NCBI RefSeq assembly: GCF_011753055.1
Contig: NZ_VWWJ01000029.1
Location: 1-64,000, forward strand
DNA from: Burkholderia sp. Ax-1719
Lineage (GTDB): Bacteria; Pseudomonadota; Gammaproteobacteria; Burkholderiales; Burkholderiaceae
DNA: 64,000 nucleotides
Direction of reading: 5' to 3'
Position 1 is the first letter of the stretch. Each line of letters starts with the position of its first letter. The translations under genes were made by a program, and so were the position numbers. The notes under the pieces are model-generated. The model saw nothing but the letters and a program-made list of their open reading frames with translations. It was not told the origin of the DNA and ran no database searches. Of the stretch, positions 24,518 to 33,800 are shown one piece after another.

Positions 24518-25600
24518 ATGACCGATCAAGAACGCCAGGCGTCGCCCCAGTCCGCCACGGCTGCGCCGCGCCTCACGAGCCTTTCGCACGGCGGCGGCTG
24601 CGGCTGCAAGATCGCGCCGGGCGTGCTCTCCGCGCTGCTCGCGCGCAGCACGCCGCTCACCGCCGCTTTTCCCAACCTGCTGGTGGGCACCGAAACCGCC
24701 GACGACGCCGCCGTCTATAAGCTCAACGACGAGCAGGCCATCGTTGCGACCACCGACTTCTTCATGCCGATCGTCGACGATCCCTACGACTTCGGCCGCA
24801 TCGCCGCCACCAATGCGCTCTCGGACGTCTACGCGATGGGCGGCAAGCCGATCCTCGCGCTTGCGCTCGTCGGCATGCCGATCAACGTGCTGCCGCATGA
24901 GGTCATCGCGCAGGTGCTGCGCGGCGGCGAAGACGTCTGCGCGGCGGCGGGCATCCCCGTCGCGGGCGGCCACTCGATCGATTCGGTCGAGCCGATTTAC
25001 GGCCTGGCGGCCCTGGGCGTGGTGCATCCTGAGCGGGTCAAGCGCAACGCGTCAGCGCGCGCGGGCGACGTGCTGGTGCTCGGCAAGCCGTTGGGTGTGG
25101 GCGTGCTCTCTGCCGCGCTCAAGAAAGACCTGCTGGACGCCGAGGGTTACAAGGCGATGGTCGATGCCGCCACCATGCTCAACAAGCCGGGCGCGCCGCT
25201 TGCCGAACGCGAAGGCGTACACGCGATGACCGACGTGACCGGTTTCGGCCTGCTCGGCCATACGCTGGAAATCGCGCGCGGCGCGGGTCTCACGGCGCGC
25301 CTGCGTTATGCCGATCTGCCATGGCTGCCGGGCGTGGAAGCCTTCGTCGCGCAGGGCGTTTATACGGGGGCTTCTGGCCGCAACTGGGCTTCGTACGGCG
25401 ATGGCGTCACGCTCGCGGCGCATCTGCCCGAAACCGCGCGCACGCTGCTGACCGACCCGCAGACTTCGGGCGGCCTGCTGGTCGCCTGCGCGCCGGAAGA
25501 GGTCGACGCAGTGCTTGCGTTGTTCCATGCCGACGGGTTTGCCTCGGCATGTGTGATTGGCGAAATGAGCGAAGGTTTGGCGCGCGTCGAGGTCGTATGA
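24518..25600 (+). CDS. selD: Selenide, water dikinase (selenophosphate synthase)
   Basis: A 360-residue SelD that makes selenophosphate from selenide and ATP for Sec-tRNA or 2-selenouridine formation. The glycine-rich N-terminal loop HGGGCGCK contains Cys28 in the catalytic position (Cys rather than selenocysteine) and Lys31. Metal/ATP Asp residues are visible in TETADDAAVYKL and TTDFFMPIVDDPYDFGRIAA, and the C-terminal LLTDPQTSGGLLVAC is diagnostic. The gene overlaps the CDF transporter gene by 4 bp. No selA, selB or selU is in the window. Confidence 0.95.
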   Translation: MTDQERQASPQSATAAPRLTSLSHGGGCGCKIAPGVLSALLARSTPLTAAFPNLLVGTETADDAAVYKLNDEQAIVATTDFFMPIVDDPYDFGRIAATNALSDVYAMGGKPILALALVGMPINVLPHEVIAQVLRGGEDVCAAAGIPVAGGHSIDSVEPIYGLAALGVVHPERVKRNASARAGDVLVLGKPLGVGVLSAALKKDLLDAEGYKAMVDAATMLNKPGAPLAEREGVHAMTDVTGFGLLGHTLEIARGAGLTARLRYADLPWLPGVEAFVAQGVYTGASGRNWASYGDGVTLAAHLPETARTLLTDPQTSGGLLVACAPEEVDAVLALFHADGFASACVIGEMSEGLARVEVV

Positions 25601-26502
25601 GCGGCGAGTCCCCCAAAGCCATTTTTTACGCGCTGGCCGCCAACGCCGGGATTGCTGTCTGCAAGTTCGGCGCGGCGGCTTTCACGGGCTCGGGCTCGAT
25701 GTTCGCCGAGGCGATCCACTCCACCGCCGATTGCGGCAATCAGCTTTTGCTGCTGTTCGGCCTGCGCCAGTCGCGCGAGGCGCCCACGCCGCTGCACCCG
25801 ATGGGCACCGGCCGAGCGATCAATTTTTATTCGCTGCTGGTGGCGCTGCTGCTGTTTTTCGTGGGCGGCGCATTCTCGGTGTACGAAGGCGTGCATCGGC
25901 TGATTCTGCGCGAGCCACTGCAATACGTGTATGTCGCGCTGGGCGTGCTGGGCATTTCGGTCGTGCTCGAAGCGTTCTCGCTCTACGGCGCAATGAAGGA
26001 AATCCGCAAAGGCTCGCCCACCAAATCGCTTTGGCGCTGGGCGCGCGAAACGCGCGATTCCGATCTGCTGGTGGTGGCGGGCGAAGATATTGCCGCGCTG
26101 GCGGGTCTGGCGATCGCTTTTATTGCGGTGCTGCTCACGGTCATCACGGGCAATCCGGTGTGGGACGCGTGTGGATCGATAGCGATTGGCGTGCTGCTGA
26201 TGTTGATCGCGTGGTTCATCGCACGCGAAGTGAAGTCGATGATCGTGGGTGAATCCGCGAGCCCGGAAATGCGCCGCGATATTGAGACCTATCTGCGCGC
26301 GCGGCCCGAGATTCAAAGCATCATCAGCCTGATTACCCTGCAATGGGGTAAGGAAGTCATGGTGGCGGTGCAATGCGAGATGCTCGACTACGAGCACAGC
26401 CGCACCATGGTCGAAGCGATCAACGAGATCGAGGCGGATCTGCAGGCGCGCTTCCCGGTGGTGCGCTGGGTGTTTTTTGAGCCGGATTTCGTCAAGCGTT
26501 GA
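25597..26502 (+). CDS. Cation diffusion facilitator (CDF) family transporter
   Basis: A 301-residue membrane protein with about six helices and the CDF metal site HxxxD in AEAIHSTADCGNQLLLLFGL, plus a second acidic site AGEDIAALAGLAIAF. The C-terminal cytoplasmic domain (about 215-301) is the ferredoxin-like dimerisation fold. Metal specificity cannot be read directly. It is translationally coupled to selD, an association I have no functional explanation for. Confidence 0.88.
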   Translation: MSGESPKAIFYALAANAGIAVCKFGAAAFTGSGSMFAEAIHSTADCGNQLLLLFGLRQSREAPTPLHPMGTGRAINFYSLLVALLLFFVGGAFSVYEGVHRLILREPLQYVYVALGVLGISVVLEAFSLYGAMKEIRKGSPTKSLWRWARETRDSDLLVVAGEDIAALAGLAIAFIAVLLTVITGNPVWDACGSIAIGVLLMLIAWFIAREVKSMIVGESASPEMRRDIETYLRARPEIQSIISLITLQWGKEVMVAVQCEMLDYEHSRTMVEAINEIEADLQARFPVVRWVFFEPDFVKR

Positions 26503-26542
26503 AGTAGCGCTAAACGAAGCACAAAAAAGGAAGCACGAAAAA

Positions 26543-26565
26543 GCCCAACACACGTTGGGCTTTTT
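26543..26565. terminator. Bidirectional intrinsic terminator
   Basis: GCCCAAC (26543-26549), loop ACAC, GTTGGGC (26554-26560), TTTTT; a run of A precedes it, so it also works on the minus strand for the small frame at 26579-26650 and the DUF4148 gene. Confidence 0.9.
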
Positions 26566-26578
26566 GCTTTTGCAATGC

Positions 26579-26650
26579 TTAATGACGGAACGGCGTCCAC
26601 ACGGGCGTGGTGTTGTCCCAGTTGTCGAGTTCAGACGATTGCGGAATCAT
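26579..26650 (-). CDS. Possible 23-residue small protein downstream of the DUF4148 gene
   Basis: A frame of 23 codons begins MIPQSSELDNW and ends TTPVWTPFRH, then TAA. An AAGGAT element lies about 8 nt before the ATG. It sits 54 bp after the DUF4148 gene on the same strand and 14 bp before a bidirectional terminator, as expected for the last gene of a transcript. Two Trp in 23 residues is unusual. No family recognised; it is not PqqA. Confidence 0.4.
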   Translation of the reverse strand: MIPQSSELDNWDNTTPVWTPFRH

Positions 26651-26704
26651 GATTCGGTATCCTTATCGAAAATAATGGATCAATGTGACCAGGCAGCGTG
26701 ATGT

Positions 26705-27067
26705 TTATTCGCCGGCGCGTGCGACGCGGGTCGTATCGTTCGTGTGGCTTTCCTGCAGCGCGATACGTTGTGCCTGCGTGCGGCCAATCAGGCTTTGATC
26801 GGGGTAGCTCGTCTTGTTTAGCGCGGGCAGCGTGCCGTCGCGATACGCTTCGACGATTTCCGCCTTCACCTGCGCACGGGTCTTCGGTGCGCTGTTATCG
26901 ACGGTTTGCACCTGTTCGACTTGCGCCGTGGTTTGCGTGGCCGGCTGCGTATCGCCTTGCGGACCGTACGTTCCTGCGCGGCCAATGCCGCCTGCGAATG
27001 CCGATGCGCTGGCTGCCAGCGTAACGATAAGCGTGGCGCCGAGGGTGGTTGCGAGAGTGCGTTTCAT
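26705..27067 (-). CDS. DUF4148 family secreted protein
   Basis: A 120-residue protein with a signal peptide (MKRTLATTLGATLIVTLAAS then ASAFAGG) and the DUF4148 core KTRAQVKAEIVEAYRDGTLP then ALNKTSYPDQSLIGRTQA. This family is nearly confined to Burkholderiales, usually in many paralogs per genome, and is exported. The function is unknown. It probably shares a transcript with the small frame at 26579-26650. Confidence 0.9.
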   Translation of the reverse strand: MKRTLATTLGATLIVTLAASASAFAGGIGRAGTYGPQGDTQPATQTTAQVEQVQTVDNSAPKTRAQVKAEIVEAYRDGTLPALNKTSYPDQSLIGRTQAQRIALQESHTNDTTRVARAGE

Positions 27068-27329
27068 GATCTGCTCCTGTTATGGGTGCCTTGAGCGCTG
27101 ATCTCTGAAACGGAAGCGCTGCGGCGACAGGTGCAAATGTAGGCAAATCGGCGCGTGCGATAAACGGCACGAACGCGAAAGCAATTGTCGAAATTCCGGA
27201 ACAATCGGCTTTGAAGTCGATTTAATACCGCTGCGCAAATGTAATCGCACGCCGGCGAAACCTTGCACGGCGCGCGATTCAGCGGGGACAGAACCCCGGT
27301 TGAGTGCCTGAAAACAGAGGCAAAAGAAC

Positions 27330-28334
27330 TTAAGCCGCCCACTCCGTAATCACCGGCGTTTCCAGATTCGGTGCCGATTCACGTTCTTCCAGCGTGCGCA
27401 GCGTGCAGGTCTTGTCGAGCGAAGCACGCCCCGAAAGCAGCGGGCAACGGTCGAATACTTCCGCGATCCAGTCCACGAATACGCGCACCTTCGGCGAAAG
27501 ATGGCGGCTATGTGGATAGACCGCCGAGATCGGCATGGGCAGCGGTTTGAAGTCGGGCAGCACTTCGACGAGCTGGCCCGATTTCATATGCGGCAGCACC
27601 ATGTAGCGCGGCGCCTGGATCAGGCCGAAGCCTTCGATGCCGCACGTCACGTAGGCGTCCGCATCATTTACGGACACCATGCTCTTGAGCTTGACTTCGA
27701 CTTCCTTGCCGTCGACCAGAAACGCCCAGTCGATCACGCGGCCCGTGCGGCTCGAAAAATAATTCACGGCGCGGTGCTCGGCCAGTTCTTCGAGCGTGTT
27801 TGGCGTGCCGTGGCGCTCCAGATACGCGGGCGCGGCGCATGACACCCCTTCGAACAGGCCGATGCGACGCGCGACCAGCGACGAATCCTGCAGCGCGCCC
27901 ACGCGCACCACGCAATCCACGCCTTCCTGCAGCAGGTCGACGGGGCGGTCGGTCAAGCCCAGTTGCAGATCGATATCCGGGTAGCGCGTATGGAATTCGC
28001 AGAGCGACGGAATCACGATCAGCCGACCGATCGAGCCCGGCATATCGATGCGCAATTTGCCGTGCGGTTTGCGATTGCGGTCCTGGAATGTGGTCTCGGT
28101 TTCTTCGACGTCCGCAAGAATGCGCACACAGCGCTCGTAATACGCCGCGCCATCCGGCGTGAGCGAAAGGCGACGCGTGGTGCGATGCATAAGGCGCACG
28201 CCGAGAAACGCTTCGAGATTCTGGATGATCGTCGTGACCGAGGCGCGCGGCATGTCGAGCGTTTCGGCGGCGCGGGTGAAGCTGTTGGTGTCCACGACGC
28301 GGGTGAATACCTGCATGGCCTGAAGGCGGTCCAT
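27330..28334 (-). CDS. ceoR: LysR-family regulator of the divergent efflux locus (CeoR/BpeT-like)
   Basis: A 334-residue LysR protein. Winged helix at residues 1-60 (MDRLQAMQVFTRVVDTNSFT then AAETLDMPRASVTTIIQNLE), effector domain thereafter. A C-terminal extension of about 35 residues (from PLLSGRASLDKT) goes beyond the usual LysR length. It diverges from llpE and the RND efflux genes, the same arrangement as ceoR-llpE-ceoAB-opcM in B. cenocepacia, where the pump is salicylate-inducible. The ATG at 28334 follows GGAGAG; an upstream in-frame start at 28451 would cross the promoter. Orthology to CeoR is inferred from order. Confidence 0.85.
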   Translation of the reverse strand: MDRLQAMQVFTRVVDTNSFTRAAETLDMPRASVTTIIQNLEAFLGVRLMHRTTRRLSLTPDGAAYYERCVRILADVEETETTFQDRNRKPHGKLRIDMPGSIGRLIVIPSLCEFHTRYPDIDLQLGLTDRPVDLLQEGVDCVVRVGALQDSSLVARRIGLFEGVSCAAPAYLERHGTPNTLEELAEHRAVNYFSSRTGRVIDWAFLVDGKEVEVKLKSMVSVNDADAYVTCGIEGFGLIQAPRYMVLPHMKSGQLVEVLPDFKPLPMPISAVYPHSRHLSPKVRVFVDWIAEVFDRCPLLSGRASLDKTCTLRTLEERESAPNLETPVITEWAA

Positions 28335-28522
28335 TACCACTCTCCAAAAGTCATCGGACGCACGTCCCGCGGCGCTCAATGATGCGCGGCGGGCGACTAA
28401 AGGAAACACATTGTTCAGGTGCGCCGAATTGTGTTGCCGGATTATAGGCATTTATTTGCAAGTCTGCCGAACCCACAATTCGCACCATTCGAATTTACTT
28501 TCGCGCTTTGCGCCGTTTCGAC

Positions 28523-29455
28523 ATGGATGCTTTTAAACGCTCGACGCCGTGGACGATTGCCGATCAGGCTGAGAATGACGTGGCCCCGGAGGTCGTGCCT
28601 GTCGCGCCCGCCGCCCCTGTCGCGCGCCATCTGTCCGCCGCGCCCGCGCCAAAAGGCCGTGGCGCAGCCGCGATCGACGTGAGCGAAGTGACGATCGCCG
28701 GTCACGCGCAGGATATCGTGCTGCGGCTGTATCGACCGCAGGGCGCGAGCAATCTGCCGGTGCTGCTTTATTTTCATGGCGGCGGTTTTGTACGCGGCAC
28801 GCTCGACGACGCCGAAGCAGCAAGCCGCTTTTTCGCAAAGCACTTACCGGCGCTGGTGGTTTCGGTGGGCTATTCGCTCGCGCCGCAATTTCCGTTTCCC
28901 GCTGCGCCTGAAGATGCGCACCGCGCCGCACTGTGGGTGCTCACGCGTGCGCGCGCGTTTGGCGGCAGCGCGAAACGCATTGTCGCGGCAGGGCACGACG
29001 CGGGCGGTCAGATCGCCAACGTACTCGCTTTTATCGGACGAGATCGCGGCGACGTGAAACTCGCGGCGCAAGCATTATTCGCGCCGATGCTCGATCCCAG
29101 TCTCACGCGTCTGGGCGACGAAGCACGCCTTGCCTCCGATATTTCCGCGAGCGAATGCGCGGCCTGTTACCGCGCTTACTTGCCCGAAGCGGCGCAGCGC
29201 ATGCACCCGTATGCCGCACCGTTGGAGTGCACGCGGCTGGCCGGATTGCCGCCGACTTTCATCGTCACTGCACAAAACGACGTACTGCATATCGAAGCGG
29301 AAAAATACGCCGCGCGCCTGATCGAAGCGGGCGTGCGCACGCACGTGATGCGTTATCCGAGCGTCTCCCATGCGCAAATTGGTGCGCATCAGGATGCGCT
29401 CGCCGAAGCGGTGCGGTTTTTCCGCTGCTGTTTCGAGGCCGGCACGCCTTCATAG
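28523..29455 (+). CDS. llpE: LlpE-like alpha/beta hydrolase with Asp at the nucleophile position
   Basis: A 310-residue hormone-sensitive-lipase-type protein located between the LysR regulator and the efflux genes, as llpE is in Burkholderia. The oxyanion motif HGGG is present (85-88), the triad acid is Asp253 in TAQNDVLHIE and the His is His283 in YPSVSHAQIG. The nucleophile motif, normally GDSAGG, reads GHDAGG, so Asp159 replaces the catalytic Ser. That would remove ordinary esterase activity, or allow dehalogenase/epoxide-hydrolase-type chemistry. The start is uncertain: TTG at 28508 is also possible and neither has a clear ribosome site. Confidence 0.82.
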   Translation: MDAFKRSTPWTIADQAENDVAPEVVPVAPAAPVARHLSAAPAPKGRGAAAIDVSEVTIAGHAQDIVLRLYRPQGASNLPVLLYFHGGGFVRGTLDDAEAASRFFAKHLPALVVSVGYSLAPQFPFPAAPEDAHRAALWVLTRARAFGGSAKRIVAAGHDAGGQIANVLAFIGRDRGDVKLAAQALFAPMLDPSLTRLGDEARLASDISASECAACYRAYLPEAAQRMHPYAAPLECTRLAGLPPTFIVTAQNDVLHIEAEKYAARLIEAGVRTHVMRYPSVSHAQIGAHQDALAEAVRFFRCCFEAGTPS

Positions 29456-29537
29456 CACGCGCCTTTATTCGCGGCAGTTTCGCGCGCCGAAGATCGAATT
29501 CAACGAACAAAAACCACTCACTATTCTGGAGCCCGCC

Positions 29538-30758
29538 ATGTCACTCAACTCGCATTCCCGTACGCGCATCGCGCTCGCGGTGGTCGCCGTTCTCGTCGTC
29601 GCGGGACTCGGCACCCTGGGCGCCATGCGTCTGAACACGCATACCGCTGTTGCCGCCGAAGCACCGCCCGCGCCTGAAGTGGACGTCGCCGCCGTGGTCA
29701 AGCGCAATATCACCGACTGGCAGACCTATTCGGGCCGTCTGGCGGCTATCGAGAAGGTCGATGTGCGTCCGCAGGTGTCGGGCACGATCGTCTCGGTGAA
29801 CTTCCGTGATGGCGCGCTCGTGAAGAAGGGCGACACGCTGTTCGTGATCGATCCGCGTCCGTATCAGGCCGCGGTCGATCAGGCCGCCGCGCAGGTTGCC
29901 GCCGCGCAGGCGCGCACGGGTTACGCGCAGAGCGACTGGGAGCGTGCGCAACGCCTGATCGGCGATAACGCCATCGCGAAGCGCGATTACGACGAGAAGC
30001 AGAACGCCGCGCGCGAAGCGAGCGCGAATCTGAAGGCCGCACAGGCGGCGCTCGAAGCCGCACAGATCAATCTGGGCTTCACGCATATCGTCGCGCCGGT
30101 GTCGGGCCGCGTCTCGCGCGCGGAAATCACCGTGGGCAACGTGGTATCGGCCGGAGCGAGCGCGCCGCCGCTGACGACGCTGGTGTCCGTTTCGCCGATT
30201 TACGCCGAATTCGACGCGGACGAGCAGACCTACCTCGACTACATCGGACATATGAAAGATGGCTCGAAGGTGCCGGTGGATCTGGGTCTGGCCAACGAAA
30301 CGGGTTATTCGCGCTCGGGCACGATCGAATCGATCGATAACCGTCTCGATACCTCGTCGGGCACGATCCGCGTGCGCGCACGCTTCGACAACGCCGACGG
30401 CGCGCTTGTGCCGGGCCTTTACGCACGCATCAAGGTGAGCGGCAGCGCCCCGCATCCGGCGCTGCTGGTGGACGAAGCCGCCATCGGCACCGACCAGGAC
30501 AAGAAGTACGTCTACGTGGTCGATGGCGCGGGCAAGGTGGCCTATCGCAATGTGCAGATCGCTGGACAGCAAGGCAATCTGCGCGTGATCGTGGATGGCC
30601 TGAAAGCGGGCGACAACGTGGTGGTGAACGGCACGCAGCGTGTGCGGCCGGGCGAGGCCGTGCGCTCGCACATGGTGCCGATGAATGGCGACCCCGACGG
30701 CGACGCCGCTTCCGCCATGGCGACGCCTTCCCAGGCAAAGGACGCAAAGGCTTCCTGA
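29538..30758 (+). CDS. ceoA: RND efflux periplasmic adaptor (CeoA/MexE-like)
   Basis: A 406-residue membrane-fusion protein anchored by an N-terminal helix (ALAVVAVLVVAGLGTLGA). It carries the split lipoyl/barrel-sandwich halves (VDVRPQVSGTIVSVNFRDGA and INLGFTHIVAPVSGRVSRAE), an alpha-hairpin between them (about 105-170) and a beta-barrel and membrane-proximal domain after. It bridges CeoB and OpcM. The ATG at 29538 follows a TGGAG site. Second gene of llpE-ceoA-ceoB-opcM. Confidence 0.92.
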   Translation: MSLNSHSRTRIALAVVAVLVVAGLGTLGAMRLNTHTAVAAEAPPAPEVDVAAVVKRNITDWQTYSGRLAAIEKVDVRPQVSGTIVSVNFRDGALVKKGDTLFVIDPRPYQAAVDQAAAQVAAAQARTGYAQSDWERAQRLIGDNAIAKRDYDEKQNAAREASANLKAAQAALEAAQINLGFTHIVAPVSGRVSRAEITVGNVVSAGASAPPLTTLVSVSPIYAEFDADEQTYLDYIGHMKDGSKVPVDLGLANETGYSRSGTIESIDNRLDTSSGTIRVRARFDNADGALVPGLYARIKVSGSAPHPALLVDEAAIGTDQDKKYVYVVDGAGKVAYRNVQIAGQQGNLRVIVDGLKAGDNVVVNGTQRVRPGEAVRSHMVPMNGDPDGDAASAMATPSQAKDAKAS

Positions 30759-30853
30759 CGCGCGGCAACCCGCGGGCAGCGTAGTCGTAGTCGATGTGCG
30801 CTGCCTGCGCGATCCTCGCATCCAGTTAGTCATCCGAATCAAAAGAGCGACCC

Positions 30854-33800
30854 ATGAACATATCGAAATTCTTCATCGACCGGCCGATCTTCGCGGGCGT
30901 GCTGTCCGTGCTGATCCTGCTGGCCGGCGTGATCGCGCTGTTCCAGTTGCCGATCTCCGAATACCCCGAGGTCGTGCCGCCCTCGGTGGTGGTCCACGCG
31001 CAGTACCCGGGCGCCAACCCGAAAGTGATCGCCGAAGCGGTGGCCGCGCCGCTCGAAGAGCAGATCAACGGCGTCGAGAACATGCTGTACATGCAGTCGC
31101 AGGCGAATAGCGACGGCAATCTCACGCTCACCGTCACGTTCCGTCTGGGCACCGATCCGGACAAGGCCACGCAACTGGTGCAGAACCGCGTGAATCAGGC
31201 GCTGCCGCGCCTGCCGGAAGACGTGCAGCGTCTGGGCATCACGACCATCAAAAGCTCGCCGACGCTCACGATGGTGGTCCACCTGATCTCGCCGAACAAC
31301 CAGTACGACATGACGTATCTGCGCAACTACGCGCTGCTCAACGTCAAGGATCGGCTCTCGAACATTCAGGGCGTGGGCGAAGTGCAGCTGTGGGGTTCGG
31401 GCGACTACGCGATGCGCGTATGGCTTGATCCGCAGAAGGTGGCGCAGCGCAATCTGACCGCGCAGGACGTGGTCAATGCGATCCGCGAGCAGAACGTGCA
31501 GGTGGCCGCTGGTGTGATCGGCGCATCGCCTAGCGTCCCTGGCACGCCGTTGCAGCTGAACGTGAACGCGCGCGGCCGTCTGCGCACCGAAAGCGAATTC
31601 GGCGACATCATCGTCAAGACCAATCCCGATGGCGGCGTGACCTATCTGCGCGATATCGCGCGCATCGAACTCGCGGCTTCGGAATATGGCCTGCGTTCGC
31701 TGCTGGACAACAAGCCGGCTGTTGCGCTCGCAATCAATCAGGCGCCGGGTGCGAATTCGCTCGCGATTTCCGAGCAGGTGCGCGCGGCGATGAAGGACAT
31801 CAAGCAGGACATGCCCGCAGGCGTGGACTACAAGATCGTCTATGACCCGACGCAGTTCGTGCGCTCCAGTATCGAGGCGGTGATTCACACGCTGCTGGAA
31901 GCCATTGCGCTGGTCGTGATCGTGGTGATCGTGTTCCTGCAGACCTGGCGTGCTTCGATCATTCCGCTGATCGCCGTGCCGGTGTCGATCGTCGGGACGT
32001 TCTCGCTGTTGCTGGCGTTCGGTTTCTCGATCAACGCGCTCTCACTGTTCGGCATGGTGCTGGCCATCGGTATCGTGGTGGACGATGCGATCGTGGTGGT
32101 GGAGAACGTCGAGCGCAATATCGCAAGCGGCTTATCGGCGCGCGATGCGACGTATAAGGCCATGCAGGAAGTGAGCGGGCCGATTATCGCCATTGCGCTG
32201 ACGCTGGTAGCCGTGTTTGTGCCGCTGGCGTTCATGAGCGGTCTCACCGGCCAGTTCTACAAGCAGTTTGCGATGACCATCGCCATTTCGACGGTGATCT
32301 CGGCGTTCAACTCGCTCACGCTGTCGCCTGCGCTTTCCGCGCTGCTGCTGCGTGGTCACGATGCCAAGGAAGACTGGCTCACGCGTGCGATGAATCGCGT
32401 GCTGGGCGGTTTCTTCGCGCGCTTCAACAAGGTCTTCCATCGCGGCTCGGAAAGCTATGGCCGCGGCGTCAATGGCGTGCTGCGCCGTAAAGGCGCGATG
32501 CTGGTGGTGTATGTGGTGTTGCTGGGCGCGACCGTGCTGATGGCGCGCATCGTGCCGGGCGGCTTCGTGCCTGCGCAGGACAAGGAATATCTGATCGCCT
32601 TCACGCAGTTGCCGAACGGCGCATCGCTCGACCGCACGGAAAACGTGATCCGCGAGATGAGTGCGATTGCGCTCAAGCAGCCCGGCGTGGAAAGCGCGGT
32701 GGCGTTCCCGGGTCTTTCGGTGAACGGTTTCACCAATAGTTCGAGCGCGGGCATCGTGTTCGTGACGCTCAAGCCGTTCAAAGAGCGCAAGGGCAAGGCA
32801 TTGTCGGCGGGCGCCATTGCGGGCGCGCTGAACCAGCAATATGGCGCGATCAAGGACTCGTTCATCGCCGTGTTCCCGCCGCCGCCGGTGTTGGGCCTGG
32901 GGACGTTGGGCGGCTTCAAGTTGCAACTGGAGGATCACGGTGCGCTGGGTTATGAAGCGCTCAACCGCGCGACCCAGGACTTCGTGAAGCGTGCATCGCA
33001 GACGAAGGAACTGGGCCCGACGTTCTCGAACTATCAGATCAACGTGCCGCAACTGAACGTCGATCTCGACCGCACCAAAGCCAAGCAACTTGGCGTGCCG
33101 GTGACGGATGTATTCGACACGATGCAGATCTACCTGGGCTCGCTGTATGTGAACGACTTCAACCGCTTCGGACGCGTCTATCAGGTGCGTGTGCAGGCCG
33201 ATGCGCCGTTCCGCCAGAAGGCCGACGACATCCTGCAACTGAAGACGCGTAACGCTGCCGGCGATATGGTGCCGCTCTCGTCGCTGGTGACGGTGTCGCC
33301 CACGTACGGCCCCGAAATGGTGGTGCGTTACAACGGCTACACCGCCGCCGACATCAACGGCGGCCCGGCTCCGGGTTATTCGTCGGGGCAGGCGCAGGCG
33401 GCGGCTGAACGCATCGCCGCGGAAGTGCTGCCGCGCGGCGTGAAGTTCGAATGGACCGATCTCACGTATCAGCAGGTGCTGGCGGGCAACGCTGGCGTGT
33501 GGGTGTTCCCGATCAGCGTGCTGCTGGTGTTCCTTGTGCTGGCTGCGCTGTACGAAAGCCTGACGCTGCCGCTCGCCGTGATCCTGATCGTGCCGATGAG
33601 CGTGTTGTGTGCGCTGACCGGCGTGTGGCTCACGCAAGGCGACAACAACATCTTCACGCAGATCGGCTTGATGGTGCTGGTGGGGCTGGCGTCGAAGAAC
33701 GCGATTCTGATCGTGGAATTCGCACGCGAGCTGGAGCATGACGGCCATACGCCGCTGTCTGCGGCCATCGAGGCGAGCCGTCTGCGTCTGCGCCCGATTC

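Noticed and set aside
24518..25600. Selenocysteine codon in selD
   Set aside because: The catalytic position is encoded by a Cys codon (GGGCGCK), with no in-frame TGA.
26579..26650. Small frame as a PqqA-like precursor peptide
   Set aside because: It lacks the conserved Glu-x3-Tyr pair of PqqA and there are no pqq genes nearby.
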